A DNA stretch of 42,716 nt, from positions 1-42,716 of the forward strand of contig SVPC01000015.1 in the NCBI GenBank assembly GCA_015066095.1, written 5' to 3'. Within the stretch, counting starts at the first letter, position 1. Every line of letters starts with the position of its first letter. Made by a program: the position numbers and the translations under genes. Source of the DNA: Oscillospiraceae bacterium (GTDB lineage Bacteria; Bacillota; Clostridia; Oscillospirales; Acutalibacteraceae). Shown here in pieces: positions 16,609 to 25,987 of the stretch. Below the pieces are notes generated by a model. That model saw only the letters and a list, made by a program, of their open reading frames with translations, searched no databases and was not told where the DNA came from.

Positions 16609-17823
16609 CTATGTGCGGTAATCGCCGTTTATTTTCACATATTCGTAAGTTAAATCGCAACCCCAAGCGGTGGAAGAAAATTCGCCATCATTAAGGTCTA
16701 CTAAAATTTCAATTTCGCTTTCAAGCAAGATTTCCTTTGCCTTTTCTTCGGAGAAATCTACACCTGCGCCGTCTTTGCAGACGAGAATTTCGCCTTTCTG
16801 TGAGCGGAACGAAACATCAATTTTTGTTATATCAACCTCGACACCCGAATAACCTATTGCACAAAGCACACGACCCCAGTTAGCATCAGAGCCAAACATA
16901 GCCGCTTTTGTAAGAGACGAGCAAATAACCGATTTTGCAACAGTTTTTGCAATATCGAGTGTTTTAGCGCCTGTAAGTTTGCATTCAAGTAATTTTGTAG
17001 CGCCCTCACCATCGGCAGCGATTTTACGGCAAAGATTTACACAAACGGTGTTAAGTGCTTTCATAAAAGTATTGAAATTATCACCGTCACAAGTAATTTC
17101 GGTATTTTCCGCCTGTCCGTTAGCGAGTACTACCACCATATCGTTAGTAGAGGTGTCACCGTCTACACTTACCATATTAAAAGTGGTTTGTATATCGGTT
17201 GAAAGTGCTTTTTTTAGCATTTCGCTACTGATAGCGCAGTCGGTAGTAATGAAAACAAGCATTGTTGCCATATTGGGGTGAATCATACCAGAGCCCTTAG
17301 CAATACCGCCGATTTTACAGGTCTTTCCGCCGATAGTGAAACTAACCGCAACTTCTTTTAGTTTTGTATCGGTAGTCATAATACCTTCTGCGGCGATGAC
17401 GCTGTTGTCGTCGCCCAAACCTTCAATAAGTTGGGGGATACCATTTTCTATGGGTGTGATATCAAGCGGTTGACCTATAACACCTGTAGACGCTACCACA
17501 ACATCATCTTTTTCAATGCCAAGTTTGTTTGCCAAAATTTCACAGGTAAGTTCAGCAATTTCCACACCGTTTGCATTACAGGTGTTAGCATTACCGCTGT
17601 TGCAAATAATGGCTTTTGCCTTTCCGTTTTCAATATTTTTCTTTGTAACCAAAAGCGGTGCACCTTTTACAAGGTTTGTAGTATAAACTGCGGCGGCATT
17701 AGCCACATTTTCACTTACAATAAGGCTTAAATCTCTTTTACTTTTATTTTTACGGATACCGCAATGTATACCGTTTGCTTTAAATCCCTTTGCGGCACAT
17801 ACGCCGCCAGATATTATTTCCAT
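16609..17823 (-). CDS. argJ: Bifunctional glutamate N-acetyltransferase / N-acetylglutamate synthase
   Basis: Transfers acetyl from N-acetylornithine to glutamate, releasing ornithine and regenerating acetylglutamate; bifunctional forms also use acetyl-CoA. The 404-residue precursor self-cleaves before the nucleophilic threonine, seen here as Thr187 in KGSGMIHPNMATM. STGVIGQPLD (about 112-121) and the C-terminal STAWGCDLTYEYVKINGDYRT are conserved. AAGGAG lies 8 nt before the ATG. No argA or argE is in the window, consistent with the acetyl cycle primed by ArgJ. Confidence 0.97.
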   Translation of the reverse strand: MEIISGGVCAAKGFKANGIHCGIRKNKSKRDLSLIVSENVANAAAVYTTNLVKGAPLLVTKKNIENGKAKAIICNSGNANTCNANGVEIAELTCEILANKLGIEKDDVVVASTGVIGQPLDITPIENGIPQLIEGLGDDNSVIAAEGIMTTDTKLKEVAVSFTIGGKTCKIGGIAKGSGMIHPNMATMLVFITTDCAISSEMLKKALSTDIQTTFNMVSVDGDTSTNDMVVVLANGQAENTEITCDGDNFNTFMKALNTVCVNLCRKIAADGEGATKLLECKLTGAKTLDIAKTVAKSVICSSLTKAAMFGSDANWGRVLCAIGYSGVEVDITKIDVSFRSQKGEILVCKDGAGVDFSEEKAKEILLESEIEILVDLNDGEFSSTAWGCDLTYEYVKINGDYRT

Positions 17824-17832
17824 AGTAACTCC

Positions 17833-18759
17833 TTATAAATCCAATCCTTCGGTTTCGTCGATACCCATTACCAAGTTCATACATTGTATTGCCGCGCCCG
17901 AAGCACCTTTGCCTAAATTGTCATAACGGGCTATAAGTAAAATTCTCTCTTCATTACCCGAAACTGAAATTTCCATGCCGTCATTAAACGAAAGTTTATT
18001 AGCCGATACAAAACCGCTCTCGGCAAAATCTTCTGTATATTTAACAACAGGGCCGTTGTATTTTGTCTTATAAACATTTTTAATATCTTGGGTAGTACCG
18101 TTTATTTGCGACGCAAAAAGCGGAATTGTTACCTCCATACCGCTATAAAAATCACCTACAACAGGGATAAAAACAGGGGCATTATCTATTCCGCAAAGTT
18201 TTACCATTTCGGGTAAATGCTTATGGTTTTGGGTAATGCCGTACTGACGGGGTGCATCGAGTAATTTATCACGCTCTGCCAACTCATAATCGGCAATCAT
18301 TCCCTTACCGCCGCCACTATAACCCGTAAGCGAAAAAGCAGACAAAAGCGCGTCTTTTGGCAAGATACCGCTCTCAACAAGTGGATACACAAGGGCTATA
18401 AAACCACTTGCGTGACATCCCGGTACTGCTATACGCTTGGAATTTACAATTTTCGCTTTTTGTTTTGCCGACAATTCGGGAAAACCGTATGACCAGTCGT
18501 CTAATGTGCGGTGAGCAGTAGAGGTGTCAAGCAAAACTGTGTTTGTGTTTTGGGTAAGTGCTACCGCTTCGCGCGAAGCCACATCGGGCAAACACAAAAA
18601 AGCAATATCTGCCGAATTAAGTGCCTTGCGACGCGCCTCTATATCCTTGCGTTTTTCTTCGGATAAAATTATCAGTTCTATGTCTTTTCTGTTTTTAAGT
18701 CGCTCTACAATGCGAAGACCCGTAGTACCCGCACTGCCATCAATGAATACCTTTTTCAT
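17833..18759 (-). CDS. argC: N-acetyl-gamma-glutamyl-phosphate reductase, type 2
   Basis: Reduces N-acetylglutamyl phosphate to the semialdehyde with NADPH. The short length (308 residues) and N-terminus KVFIDGSAGTTGLRI mark the type 2 ArgC subfamily rather than the roughly 340-residue type 1 form common in Bacillus. The nucleophile is Cys115 in VPGCHASGF. SAFSLTGYSGGGK (about 165-177) and the HKHLPEM block follow. Its first 20 nt overlap the 3' end of argH in another frame, with GGAG inside argH, so translation is coupled. It is 9 nt upstream of argJ. Confidence 0.94.
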   Translation of the reverse strand: MKKVFIDGSAGTTGLRIVERLKNRKDIELIILSEEKRKDIEARRKALNSADIAFLCLPDVASREAVALTQNTNTVLLDTSTAHRTLDDWSYGFPELSAKQKAKIVNSKRIAVPGCHASGFIALVYPLVESGILPKDALLSAFSLTGYSGGGKGMIADYELAERDKLLDAPRQYGITQNHKHLPEMVKLCGIDNAPVFIPVVGDFYSGMEVTIPLFASQINGTTQDIKNVYKTKYNGPVVKYTEDFAESGFVSANKLSFNDGMEISVSGNEERILLIARYDNLGKGASGAAIQCMNLVMGIDETEGLDL

Positions 18760-20131
18760 TCAAAAACTCCGTTAAAAATGCTATTTGTTTGTTTACTGAT
18801 TGGGGTCCTGTGCCTCCTTGCGAAATACGCTTATTAACACAGGTTTCGAGTGAAATTTCATTATACAAATCTTGTTCGAAAGATAAATCAAATTCTTTAT
18901 ATTTTTCAATAGGTAATGTTTCAAGCACCAAATTTTCCTTAATGCAATAAGCCACAATTTCACCAACATGCTTATATGCAGTTCTAAAAGGCATACCTTT
19001 TTTAACAAGATAGTCCGCCAAGTCGGTCGCATTTATAAAGCCTTTTTGTGCGGCTTTGTACATATTATCTTTAAGGGTAGACATAGTAGCAAGCATAGGT
19101 GTAAAAACACCCAAGCACATTTTCACGGTGTCAACCGCATCAAAAATAGACTCTTTATCTTCTTGCATATCCTTGTTGTATGCCAAAGGCAAACCTTTAA
19201 GGGTGGTAAGCAGTGCCATCAAATCACCGTATACCCTACCCGTTTTACCACGAACAAGTTCTGCCATATCGGGATTTTTCTTTTGGGGCATTATACTGGA
19301 GCCTGTGGTGTAACTATCGTCAAGTTCTATAAACTTGAATTCCCAACTTGACCAAAGGATGATTTCTTCCGAAAAACGGGAAAGATGCATCATAAGAATA
19401 GAAAACGCTGACATTAATTCAAGACAAAAATCTCTATCAGATACGCCGTCAATACTGTTAAGCGAAATACCGGTAAAACCCAATCGTTCTGCTTCAAACT
19501 TTCGGTCGGTATTATAAGTAGTACCTGCCAGTGCGCAAGAGCCTATCGGACATTGTGCATTCATTCTGTTGAGTGCATCCTCTATACGCTCATAGTCACG
19601 CTTTAACATAAAAGCATACGCCAACAGATGGTGAGCAAAGGAAATAGGTTGAGCCCTTTGAAGATGAGTATAACCTGGCAAAATAGCATCAGTATTTTCT
19701 TTTGCCTTATCTTTTATAACTTCGATAAGCGACAATACCTGTGCGCCGATTTCTTCACATTCTGCACCCAAATAAAGCCTTACATCAAGCGCCACCTGGT
19801 CGTTACGGCTACGGGCGGTATGAAGTTTTTTACCGTTATCACCTATACGCTTTGTAAGTTCGCTTTCAACAAACATATGTATATCTTCGGCATCCATATC
19901 AATTTGGAGGTTTCCGCTTTCAATATCTTCAAGTATTGAACTCAAGCCATTTAAAATATCTTCATATTCGGCTTTGGATATGATACCTTGGTTAGAAAGC
20001 ATCAAAGCGTGTACCATCGAGCCTTCAATATCCTGTTTATACATTCTGTGGTCAAAATGTATCGACGAATTAAAATCGTCTGCTTGCTTATCAAGGGCTT
20101 TTTGGAATCTACCTGCCCACATTTTTTCCAT
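18740..20131 (-). CDS. argH: Argininosuccinate lyase
   Basis: Splits argininosuccinate to arginine and fumarate, the final arginine step. The 463 residues match the fumarase/aspartase-superfamily lyase. LHTARSRNDQVALD lies at about 103-116, GYTHLQRAQP at about 154-163, and the superfamily signature GSSIMPQKKNPD, on the loop with the catalytic serine, at about 278-289. AAAGGA precedes the ATG by about 10 nt. It lies 97 bp downstream of argG across an intercistronic hairpin, and its end overlaps argC by 20 nt. Confidence 0.96.
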   Translation of the reverse strand: MEKMWAGRFQKALDKQADDFNSSIHFDHRMYKQDIEGSMVHALMLSNQGIISKAEYEDILNGLSSILEDIESGNLQIDMDAEDIHMFVESELTKRIGDNGKKLHTARSRNDQVALDVRLYLGAECEEIGAQVLSLIEVIKDKAKENTDAILPGYTHLQRAQPISFAHHLLAYAFMLKRDYERIEDALNRMNAQCPIGSCALAGTTYNTDRKFEAERLGFTGISLNSIDGVSDRDFCLELMSAFSILMMHLSRFSEEIILWSSWEFKFIELDDSYTTGSSIMPQKKNPDMAELVRGKTGRVYGDLMALLTTLKGLPLAYNKDMQEDKESIFDAVDTVKMCLGVFTPMLATMSTLKDNMYKAAQKGFINATDLADYLVKKGMPFRTAYKHVGEIVAYCIKENLVLETLPIEKYKEFDLSFEQDLYNEISLETCVNKRISQGGTGPQSVNKQIAFLTEFLNEKGIH

Positions 20132-20178
20132 TAAAGAAACATCCTTTCAGCAAAATAAGAGTGCTGTTATTTAGCGAC

Positions 20179-20219
20179 AAAATCGTCCACGGCATCAAGG
20201 GATACCGTGAGCGATTTTT
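20179..20219 (-). terminator. Intercistronic hairpin between argG and argH (possible leaky terminator)
   Basis: AAAATCG and CACGG on one arm pair with CCGTG and CGATTTT on the other, with a TC/AG internal loop and a 12-nt apical loop. The minus-strand 3' side has only TTTT-G-T, a weak tract. No promoter is evident before argH, so partial read-through or RNA processing is more likely than full termination. Confidence 0.5.
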
Positions 20220-20228
20220 AAATTAAAA

Positions 20229-21458
20229 TTATTTCAAGCCGTTTTTAGCTTTCATTTTAGCATTAACTTCGGTAGCAAGACCATAAAGATTGATAAAACC
20301 TGTAGCATCGCTTTGGTCGTATACATCATCTTCATCAAAGGTTGCGATTTCAGGGTCATAGAGTGAGTAAGGTGAAGATACACCTGCATTAATCATATTA
20401 CCCTTATAAAGTTTCAATGTAACATCACCCGTAACGGTCTTCTGGGTTTCCTTAACAAATGCCAAGATAGCCTCGGTTAAAGGAGTAAACCAAAGAGCGT
20501 TATAAACATTTTCTGCCAACTTTTGTGCTACCAATGCCTTATAATGAGCGGTATCCTTATCAAGGGTAATGGTTTCAAGCACATTGTGAGCCTTATAAAG
20601 GATAGCACCGCCGGGAGTTTCGTAAACACCGCGGCACTTCATACCAACAAGACGGTTTTCTACAATATCAAGAAGACCGATACCGTTTTCGCCACCAAGT
20701 TTATTAAGAGTGGTAACTATGCCTACCGAATCCATTTCCTTGCCGTCTACTGCGGTGGGGATACCCTTTTCAAAGTGAATGGTAACATAGGTGGGCTTAT
20801 CGGGTGCCATTTCGGGAGAAACACCCATTTCAAGGAAGCCGGGTTTATTATATTGCGGCTCGTTCTTGGGGTCTTCAAGGTCAAGACCTTCGTGTGACAA
20901 GTGCCAAATATTCTTATCCTTGGAGTAGTTGGTTTCGCGGTTAATCTTAAGCGGTATATTGTGAGATTCTGCATAATCGATTTCTTCTTCTCTCGACTTA
21001 ATATCCCACTCACGCCAAGGAGCAATAATCTTCATACCGGGAGCAAAAGCCTTAATAGCAAGTTCGAAACGAACTTGGTCATTACCCTTACCTGTACAGC
21101 CGTGGCAGATGGCATCTGCGCCTTCGGCTATTGCAATTTCAGCAATTCTCTTAGCAATAGGAGGACGGGCAAAAGCAGTACCTAAAAGATAATCTTCATA
21201 AAGTGCACCTGCCTGCAAACACGGGAACACATAATCGTCCAAAAATTCTTTTGTAAGGTCTTCTATGTAAAGTTTGGAAGCACCTGTCTTAAGTGCCTTC
21301 TCTTCAAGACCTTCAAGTTCGTCTGCCTGACCAACATTACCCGATACAGCAATAATTTCGGGATTGTTGTAGTTTTCTTTAAGCCAAGGGATAATGATAG
21401 AAGTATCAAGACCGCCTGAATAGGCAAGTACAACCTTCTTGATTTCATTTTTATTCAT
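20229..21458 (-). CDS. argG: Argininosuccinate synthase
   Basis: Condenses citrulline and aspartate with ATP to argininosuccinate. The 409 residues begin [20 protein letters not shown], with the PP-loop SGGLDTS binding [17 protein letters not shown] (about 113-126) and the APWREWD block are conserved. ATG 21458 has GGAGGT 7 nt upstream. An upstream in-frame TTG/ATG extension to 21509 would run through the promoter's ARG boxes and is not real. First gene of the arginine-proline run and the only one with ARG boxes in front. Confidence 0.97.
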   Translation of the reverse strand: MNKNEIKKVVLAYSGGLDTSIIIPWLKENYNNPEIIAVSGNVGQADELEGLEEKALKTGASKLYIEDLTKEFLDDYVFPCLQAGALYEDYLLGTAFARPPIAKRIAEIAIAEGADAICHGCTGKGNDQVRFELAIKAFAPGMKIIAPWREWDIKSREEEIDYAESHNIPLKINRETNYSKDKNIWHLSHEGLDLEDPKNEPQYNKPGFLEMGVSPEMAPDKPTYVTIHFEKGIPTAVDGKEMDSVGIVTTLNKLGGENGIGLLDIVENRLVGMKCRGVYETPGGAILYKAHNVLETITLDKDTAHYKALVAQKLAENVYNALWFTPLTEAILAFVKETQKTVTGDVTLKLYKGNMINAGVSSPYSLYDPEIATFDEDDVYDQSDATGFINLYGLATEVNAKMKAKNGLK

Positions 21459-21474
21459 AATTTTTACCTCCGTA

Positions 21475-21603
21475 TGCATAATATGCATTTGTTTTTTGAA
21501 TTTATGCATAAATCATACCATATTTTGAATATTTATGCAAGTCTTTTCCAACAATTCTCGCATTTTACCATATATTCACAGAATGTTTATGCGTTTTTAT
21601 GCA
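21475..21603 (-). promoter_or_regulatory. ArgR operator array (four ARG-box-like palindromes) at argG
   Basis: Four sites resemble the ARG box TGAAT-N4-ATTCA with C in place of A. TGCATAATATGCA (21475-21487) sits in a perfect 15-bp palindrome next to the ribosome binding site. TGAATTTATGCA (21497-21508) lies at the predicted start. TGAATATTTATGCA (21526-21539) overlaps the -35. TGCGTTTTTATGCA (21590-21603) lies about 60 bp upstream. A hexamer spanning neighbouring boxes would occlude RNA polymerase when arginine is bound. The factor is inferred; no argR is in the window. Confidence 0.75.
21512..21540 (-). promoter_or_regulatory. Promoter of argG
   Basis: Minus-strand -35 TTGCAT (21535-21540), 17-bp spacer, -10 TATGAT (21512-21517). 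The -35 is part of an ARG box. Confidence 0.8.
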
Positions 21604-21621
21604 ATTTCGACAATAAAAATA

Positions 21622-23154
21622 TTATTGTTCTTCTTTAAGACCTTTTTTAGCCTTGATTTTCTTATAGACAGCATTGATAACAAAGCCGCTTATCATACAA
21701 AGACCAAACACTACCCAACCGGCAAGGATGTTTGAAGCCAAGTTGTAACCGTCACTTTGTCCGTAAATGCCGCCCTTATTTTTAAATAGGTCCACGATAT
21801 TCCACACAAACAAAATAGCAAGTGAAATCGGGGCTACAAACTTTACGGCAATATCAAACCAAATTTTAGGCATTTTAATTTTTTTAGTGTTGCGGTTAAT
21901 TTCTCCCACTATAAACTTAGATTTACAGAACCAACCAATAGCAATCGTTTCAATAACACCTATCAAAATGAGTGTAAAGCTATTGCACCAATTATCTACA
22001 ATATCAAGGATTGCAAGTCCACCGCCAGTAGCATAAATTATAGAAATGATTCCTGCGATAATGCATATTGTAATGGTAGTTTTCTTCTTGTTTGTTCCAA
22101 ACTTATCAGAAAAAGCTGTCGATATACCCTCCACAAGCGAGAATGCAGAGTCAATTGCCAGAGTGCAAAGGCAGAAATAGAACACAAAAGCAAATATGGC
22201 GTTAAATATTCCACTTGACGAAAGATTGACAATAGCCGTGGGATAAACCCCAAAAGCAAGGCCTACACCCGATTTTTGGGCGAGCATATCTTGAAGATTA
22301 GTGCCGTACATTGTAGTAAACATAACAATACCCGACAAAAGGCTTACCGCCAAATCGCTGAATGCTATAATAAAACCGTCGCGTGCAATATTGCTGCTGT
22401 CATCAAGGAAGGAGCCATAGGCTATCATTATAGCCATCATAACCGACATCGAATAAAATACCTGTCCTACGGCATCAACCCAAAGCATCGGGTCTTTGAG
22501 TGCCGAAAAATCCGGAATAAAGAAAGCGCTTAATCCTTCCAAGGCCCCAGGCATAGTAATTCCCTTTATTGCCATAAAGCCCAAGCAAATAACCGGCAAG
22601 AAAACCAAATACTTAATTATTTTACCAACACTTTTTGTACCGTTGCGGATACAGTAATAAATAAGTCCCCAAGCGACTAATAGACACATTATAACAGGAA
22701 TAGAGATAGTATCAAACCCTTTTATCGTACCTGTTGTCTTTATGAGATTTGACCATAACCCGCTTGCGGCTACGCTATCACCTGTCATATCAAAGAACTT
22801 AAAAGAAAAGACAGCCATCATAATAACCCAAGCAAAAACCACCGCATAATATGTAACAATTACAAATGCGTTAGAGGTTGCCGCCCAGCCGATAGGCTCG
22901 AACCTTTTATTTAACTTTTTCAAAGCACCGGGGGCACCCGAGCGCATTTTTCTACCGATTGAGATTTCCATCATCAAAAGCGGTATGCCGATTATTAGCA
23001 TTGCCGCAAGATACACAAGTAAGAATGCACCGCCGCCGTGTTTAGCCGCAAGATTTGGAAAACGCCAAGCGTTTCCAAGACCTACCGCCGAGCCAACCGC
23101 CGCCAAAATGAATGTGGCACTCGAACCCCAAGTTGAACGTTTTGTATCTGACAT
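21622..23154 (-). CDS. Neurotransmitter:sodium symporter (NSS/SNF) family transporter
   Basis: Predicted Na+-coupled amino acid or amine importer of the LeuT/TnaT family, in the cytoplasmic membrane. The protein has 510 residues and about 11-12 helices. The first helix carries the family signature AAVGSAVGLGNAWRFPNLA (about 18-36), including the unwound substrate/Na+ site and the gating Trp-Arg. GGGAFLLVYL follows. Bacterial members transport tryptophan, tyrosine, leucine, alanine or taurine; the sequence alone does not decide. It is 3 nt downstream of the exonuclease gene in the typA operon. Only a weak AT-rich hairpin (about 21614-21632) follows, so transcription may run into the argG promoter region. 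Confidence 0.93.
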   Translation of the reverse strand: MSDTKRSTWGSSATFILAAVGSAVGLGNAWRFPNLAAKHGGGAFLLVYLAAMLIIGIPLLMMEISIGRKMRSGAPGALKKLNKRFEPIGWAATSNAFVIVTYYAVVFAWVIMMAVFSFKFFDMTGDSVAASGLWSNLIKTTGTIKGFDTISIPVIMCLLVAWGLIYYCIRNGTKSVGKIIKYLVFLPVICLGFMAIKGITMPGALEGLSAFFIPDFSALKDPMLWVDAVGQVFYSMSVMMAIMIAYGSFLDDSSNIARDGFIIAFSDLAVSLLSGIVMFTTMYGTNLQDMLAQKSGVGLAFGVYPTAIVNLSSSGIFNAIFAFVFYFCLCTLAIDSAFSLVEGISTAFSDKFGTNKKKTTITICIIAGIISIIYATGGGLAILDIVDNWCNSFTLILIGVIETIAIGWFCKSKFIVGEINRNTKKIKMPKIWFDIAVKFVAPISLAILFVWNIVDLFKNKGGIYGQSDGYNLASNILAGWVVFGLCMISGFVINAVYKKIKAKKGLKEEQ

Positions 23155-23157
23155 AAT

Positions 23158-24033
23158 TTACACCGTCACTTCTTTATTTTCTTTTTTCTTTTCTTTAAAT
23201 TCGCAGATTTTCTGCCTTACGATTAAGTCATCATAAGTCTTTTTAAAAGTTACCCTGCCGTTAAATTTTTCACCGCAGTCACATATAAAGTTAGCCGAGA
23301 ACCAACGGTTGGAATATTTCCATTTAGTAACCTTTTTGGCTTTTTGTTTACATTTAGGACAAGAAAACTCCAGATATTCTTTATCCACATTTTCGTCCTT
23401 TAAATTTGAAATGGCATAACTTTTAAACCGAAGTTTTTTAAAAAATTCAGGATTAGCAGTATCTTTTATAAGCGGTACAAACCGCTCGGCATTGTAGCAC
23501 TTTTTTAAAAGATATGCCGCCACAAGACTATCATCCTTTGCGGTATGAAAATCTATATCATCGGTCTTAACATCCAAAAACTCTGCCGCAAGTGCTAATG
23601 ACACCTGATTTTTATCTTCATAGCCTTTAAGTTTCATTTCATTTTGGATAAACTTTTGCAAATCCATATACTTTTCGATTTTAAACTTAACTCCGTCTAA
23701 AAGATTTTCTTCGTTTTCAAGGATGGTATAAAGGTCGGAATTACTCCAAGTCATAGTAACAGTGTCATCCCCTACCCAAGCGTTGTATTTTTCAACCGCC
23801 TGTGCAAACGGTACACCCGTACGCATAACATCAGATGTAATACCCGTAAGACGGGCAAATCTGCCCGTCACCCTTTTGGAAATTGCCGATTTTACGGTTA
23901 TTTCAAATGTATCTATTATTTGAAAATTTTGGTCGAGTTTAACAGCGCCTATCTGCAAAATTTGGTTTATAAACCGCTTTTGCTTTACAAAAAAGGTGCT
24001 GTCCCACTCTAAATCAAGAATAACATAATTCAT
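23158..24033 (-). CDS. DEDDh-type 3'-5' exonuclease with C-terminal zinc ribbon
   Basis: Predicted RNase T/DNA Q-like exonuclease. The fold spans about 1-185: Asp7 and Glu9 in LDLEW (motif I), Asp100 in SNSD (motif II), and His163 with Asp168 in HTAKDD (motif III), the full DEDDh metal set. The segment TGRFARLTGIT (about 56-66) matches the substrate loop of this family. A tail follows with CPKC (225-228) and CDCG (251-254), a likely zinc ribbon for nucleic acid binding. KapD/Eri1-like proteins are the nearest relatives I can name; the true substrate is unknown. The ATG overlaps the typA stop by one base (TAATG). That coupling to a ribosome-associated GTPase hints at an RNA role, which is inference. 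Confidence 0.85.
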   Translation of the reverse strand: MNYVILDLEWDSTFFVKQKRFINQILQIGAVKLDQNFQIIDTFEITVKSAISKRVTGRFARLTGITSDVMRTGVPFAQAVEKYNAWVGDDTVTMTWSNSDLYTILENEENLLDGVKFKIEKYMDLQKFIQNEMKLKGYEDKNQVSLALAAEFLDVKTDDIDFHTAKDDSLVAAYLLKKCYNAERFVPLIKDTANPEFFKKLRFKSYAISNLKDENVDKEYLEFSCPKCKQKAKKVTKWKYSNRWFSANFICDCGEKFNGRVTFKKTYDDLIVRQKICEFKEKKKENKEVTV

Positions 24034-25856
24034 TATTTTCTCTTCGATTCGTATTTCATTCTTTCTTCTTTTCCTAGAATTTTCTTGCGAAGTCTTATAT
24101 TGTTGGGAGTAATCTCAACAAGTTCATCATTCTTTATAAATTCAAGTGACTGTTCAAGGCTTAAAACGCTATGCGGTACAAGACGCAAAGCATCATCTGA
24201 CCCCGAAGCACGGGTATTTGTAAGTTGCTTTTTCTTGCACACATTACAAACAATATCCTCATTCTTGGGGTTTTCGCCTACAATCATACCTTCGTAAACC
24301 TCGGTCGAAGGACCTATAAAAAGTCTACCTCGGCTTTGAGTATTAAAAAGACCGTAGCCTGTAGATTCTCCTGTTTCGTGAGCGATAATAGACCCAGTAG
24401 TGCGTTGCTGAATGTCGCCCTTGTACTCCTCATAACTATTAAACACATGGTTCATAATGCCGTTACCGTTAGTATCGGTCAAAAACTGTGAACGGTAGCC
24501 GAGCAGTCCGCGCGCAGGAATCAAAAATTCCAAATGCGATGTACCGCCGTCACGCGTACCCATATTCTTAATTTCTGCCTTGCGGGTACCTAGTCTTTCC
24601 ATAACTGCGCCCACATATTCTTCGGGAACTTCAATCATCAAAAGTTCAATCGGCTCTAAAAGTTTGCCGTCAGCATCTTTTTTATAAATAACTTCGGGCG
24701 GAGACACCTGAAATTCATAACCCTGACGGCGCATAGTCTCAATTAAGATAGAAAGGTGGAGTTCACCTCTACCTGAAACCTTGAAAGTATCTGCCGAGTC
24801 GGTTTCTTCAACACGCAAACTAACATTGGTCATAACCTCTTTGAAAAGACGGTCGCGAAGATTACGTGATGTTACAAACTTACCGTCACGACCCGCAAAG
24901 GGAGAATTATTAACCATAAAGTTCATAGAAAGAGTAGGCTCGTCTATCTTCACAAAAGGTAATGCTTCTATATTTTCGGTATCACAGGCAGTTTCGCCTA
25001 TTTCCAAATCGGCAAGGCCTGCCACCTGTATTATATCACCAACGGTTGCTGTTTCCACCTCAACCCTTTTTAGTCCCTTATACATAAAGAGTTTTGCAAT
25101 TTTTAAGTTATGGTGACTGCCGTCTTTATGGCAAAGGGTTACGGTTTGTCCGCTTTTAAGTGAACCGCGTATAACCCTGCCCACACCTATTCTGCCAAGG
25201 TACTCATCATATTCAATATTAGTAAACAAAACCTGAAGAGGTGCTTTTGTGTCACCTGCAGGCGGTTCTATTTCTTTCACTATAGCATCAAATAAAGGAC
25301 GCATATCTTCGCCCTTAATATCAGGTGAAAGACTGGCATATCCATCACGACCCGAAGCAAATACAACAGGAAACTCAATTTGTTCTTCATCCGCGCCGAG
25401 TTCTATAAACAAATCAAGCACCTCATCTACAACCTCGTAAGGTCTTGCCATAGGTCGGTCAATTTTATTAACCACAACCACCGCTTTTTTACCAAGCGCC
25501 AACGCTTTCTTTAAAACAAAACGGGTTTGTGGCATACAACCCTCAAATGCGTCAACAAGCAAAAGCACACCGTCAACCATTTGTAAAATACGCTCAACCT
25601 CACCGCCAAAATCAGCGTGGCCTGGAGTATCAACAATATTTATCTTTATATTGCCGTACATAACACTTGTGTTTTTTGACAAAATGGTTATGCCGCGTTC
25701 TCTTTCCAAGTCATTAGAGTCCATAACACGCTCGTCCACAGATTCATTCTCACGGAAGGTGCCACTTTGTTTTAAAAGTTGGTCTACAAGAGTGGTTTTG
25801 CCGTGGTCTACGTGCGCTATTATAGCTACATTGCGCAAATTTTCAATTCTTGTCAT
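24033..25856 (-). CDS. typA: Ribosome-associated translational GTPase TypA/BipA
   Basis: Translational GTPase related to EF-G that binds the 70S ribosome and aids 50S assembly and stress growth. The 607 residues match the family. G1 AHVDHGKTT lies at about 14-22, switch-I/G2 in ERGITI at about 53-58, G3 [14 protein letters not shown] at about 76-89, and G4 NKID at about 130-133. Domains II, III and V follow, with the TypA-specific C-terminal domain containing [14 protein letters not shown] (about 445-458) and [17 protein letters not shown]. Own promoter; first gene of typA-exonuclease-NSS. Confidence 0.96.
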   Translation of the reverse strand: MTRIENLRNVAIIAHVDHGKTTLVDQLLKQSGTFRENESVDERVMDSNDLERERGITILSKNTSVMYGNIKINIVDTPGHADFGGEVERILQMVDGVLLLVDAFEGCMPQTRFVLKKALALGKKAVVVVNKIDRPMARPYEVVDEVLDLFIELGADEEQIEFPVVFASGRDGYASLSPDIKGEDMRPLFDAIVKEIEPPAGDTKAPLQVLFTNIEYDEYLGRIGVGRVIRGSLKSGQTVTLCHKDGSHHNLKIAKLFMYKGLKRVEVETATVGDIIQVAGLADLEIGETACDTENIEALPFVKIDEPTLSMNFMVNNSPFAGRDGKFVTSRNLRDRLFKEVMTNVSLRVEETDSADTFKVSGRGELHLSILIETMRRQGYEFQVSPPEVIYKKDADGKLLEPIELLMIEVPEEYVGAVMERLGTRKAEIKNMGTRDGGTSHLEFLIPARGLLGYRSQFLTDTNGNGIMNHVFNSYEEYKGDIQQRTTGSIIAHETGESTGYGLFNTQSRGRLFIGPSTEVYEGMIVGENPKNEDIVCNVCKKKQLTNTRASGSDDALRLVPHSVLSLEQSLEFIKNDELVEITPNNIRLRKKILGKEERMKYESKRK

Positions 25857-25892
25857 CTAGAAAAACTTCCCCATAATATAATTAACTTATAT

Positions 25893-25921
25893 ATTATATT
25901 ATACAATACACTCGTTGTCAA
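25893..25921 (-). promoter_or_regulatory. Promoter of the typA operon
   Basis: Minus strand consensus TTGACA (25916-25921), 17-bp spacer, TATAAT (25893-25898). The strongest-looking promoter in the window. Confidence 0.9.
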
Positions 25922-25934
25922 ATAAAAATACAAG

Positions 25935-25968
25935 AAAACACCCGTATTTTAAGCAAATACAGGTGTTT
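25935..25968 (-). terminator. Terminator of the PBP1A gene
   Basis: Minus-strand ACACC-T-GTATTT pairs with AAATAC-G-GGTGT around a short loop and is followed by TTTTCTTG. It lies between the PBP gene end and the typA -35. Confidence 0.85.
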
Positions 25969-25987
25969 ATTAACTGTTTATTGTATT

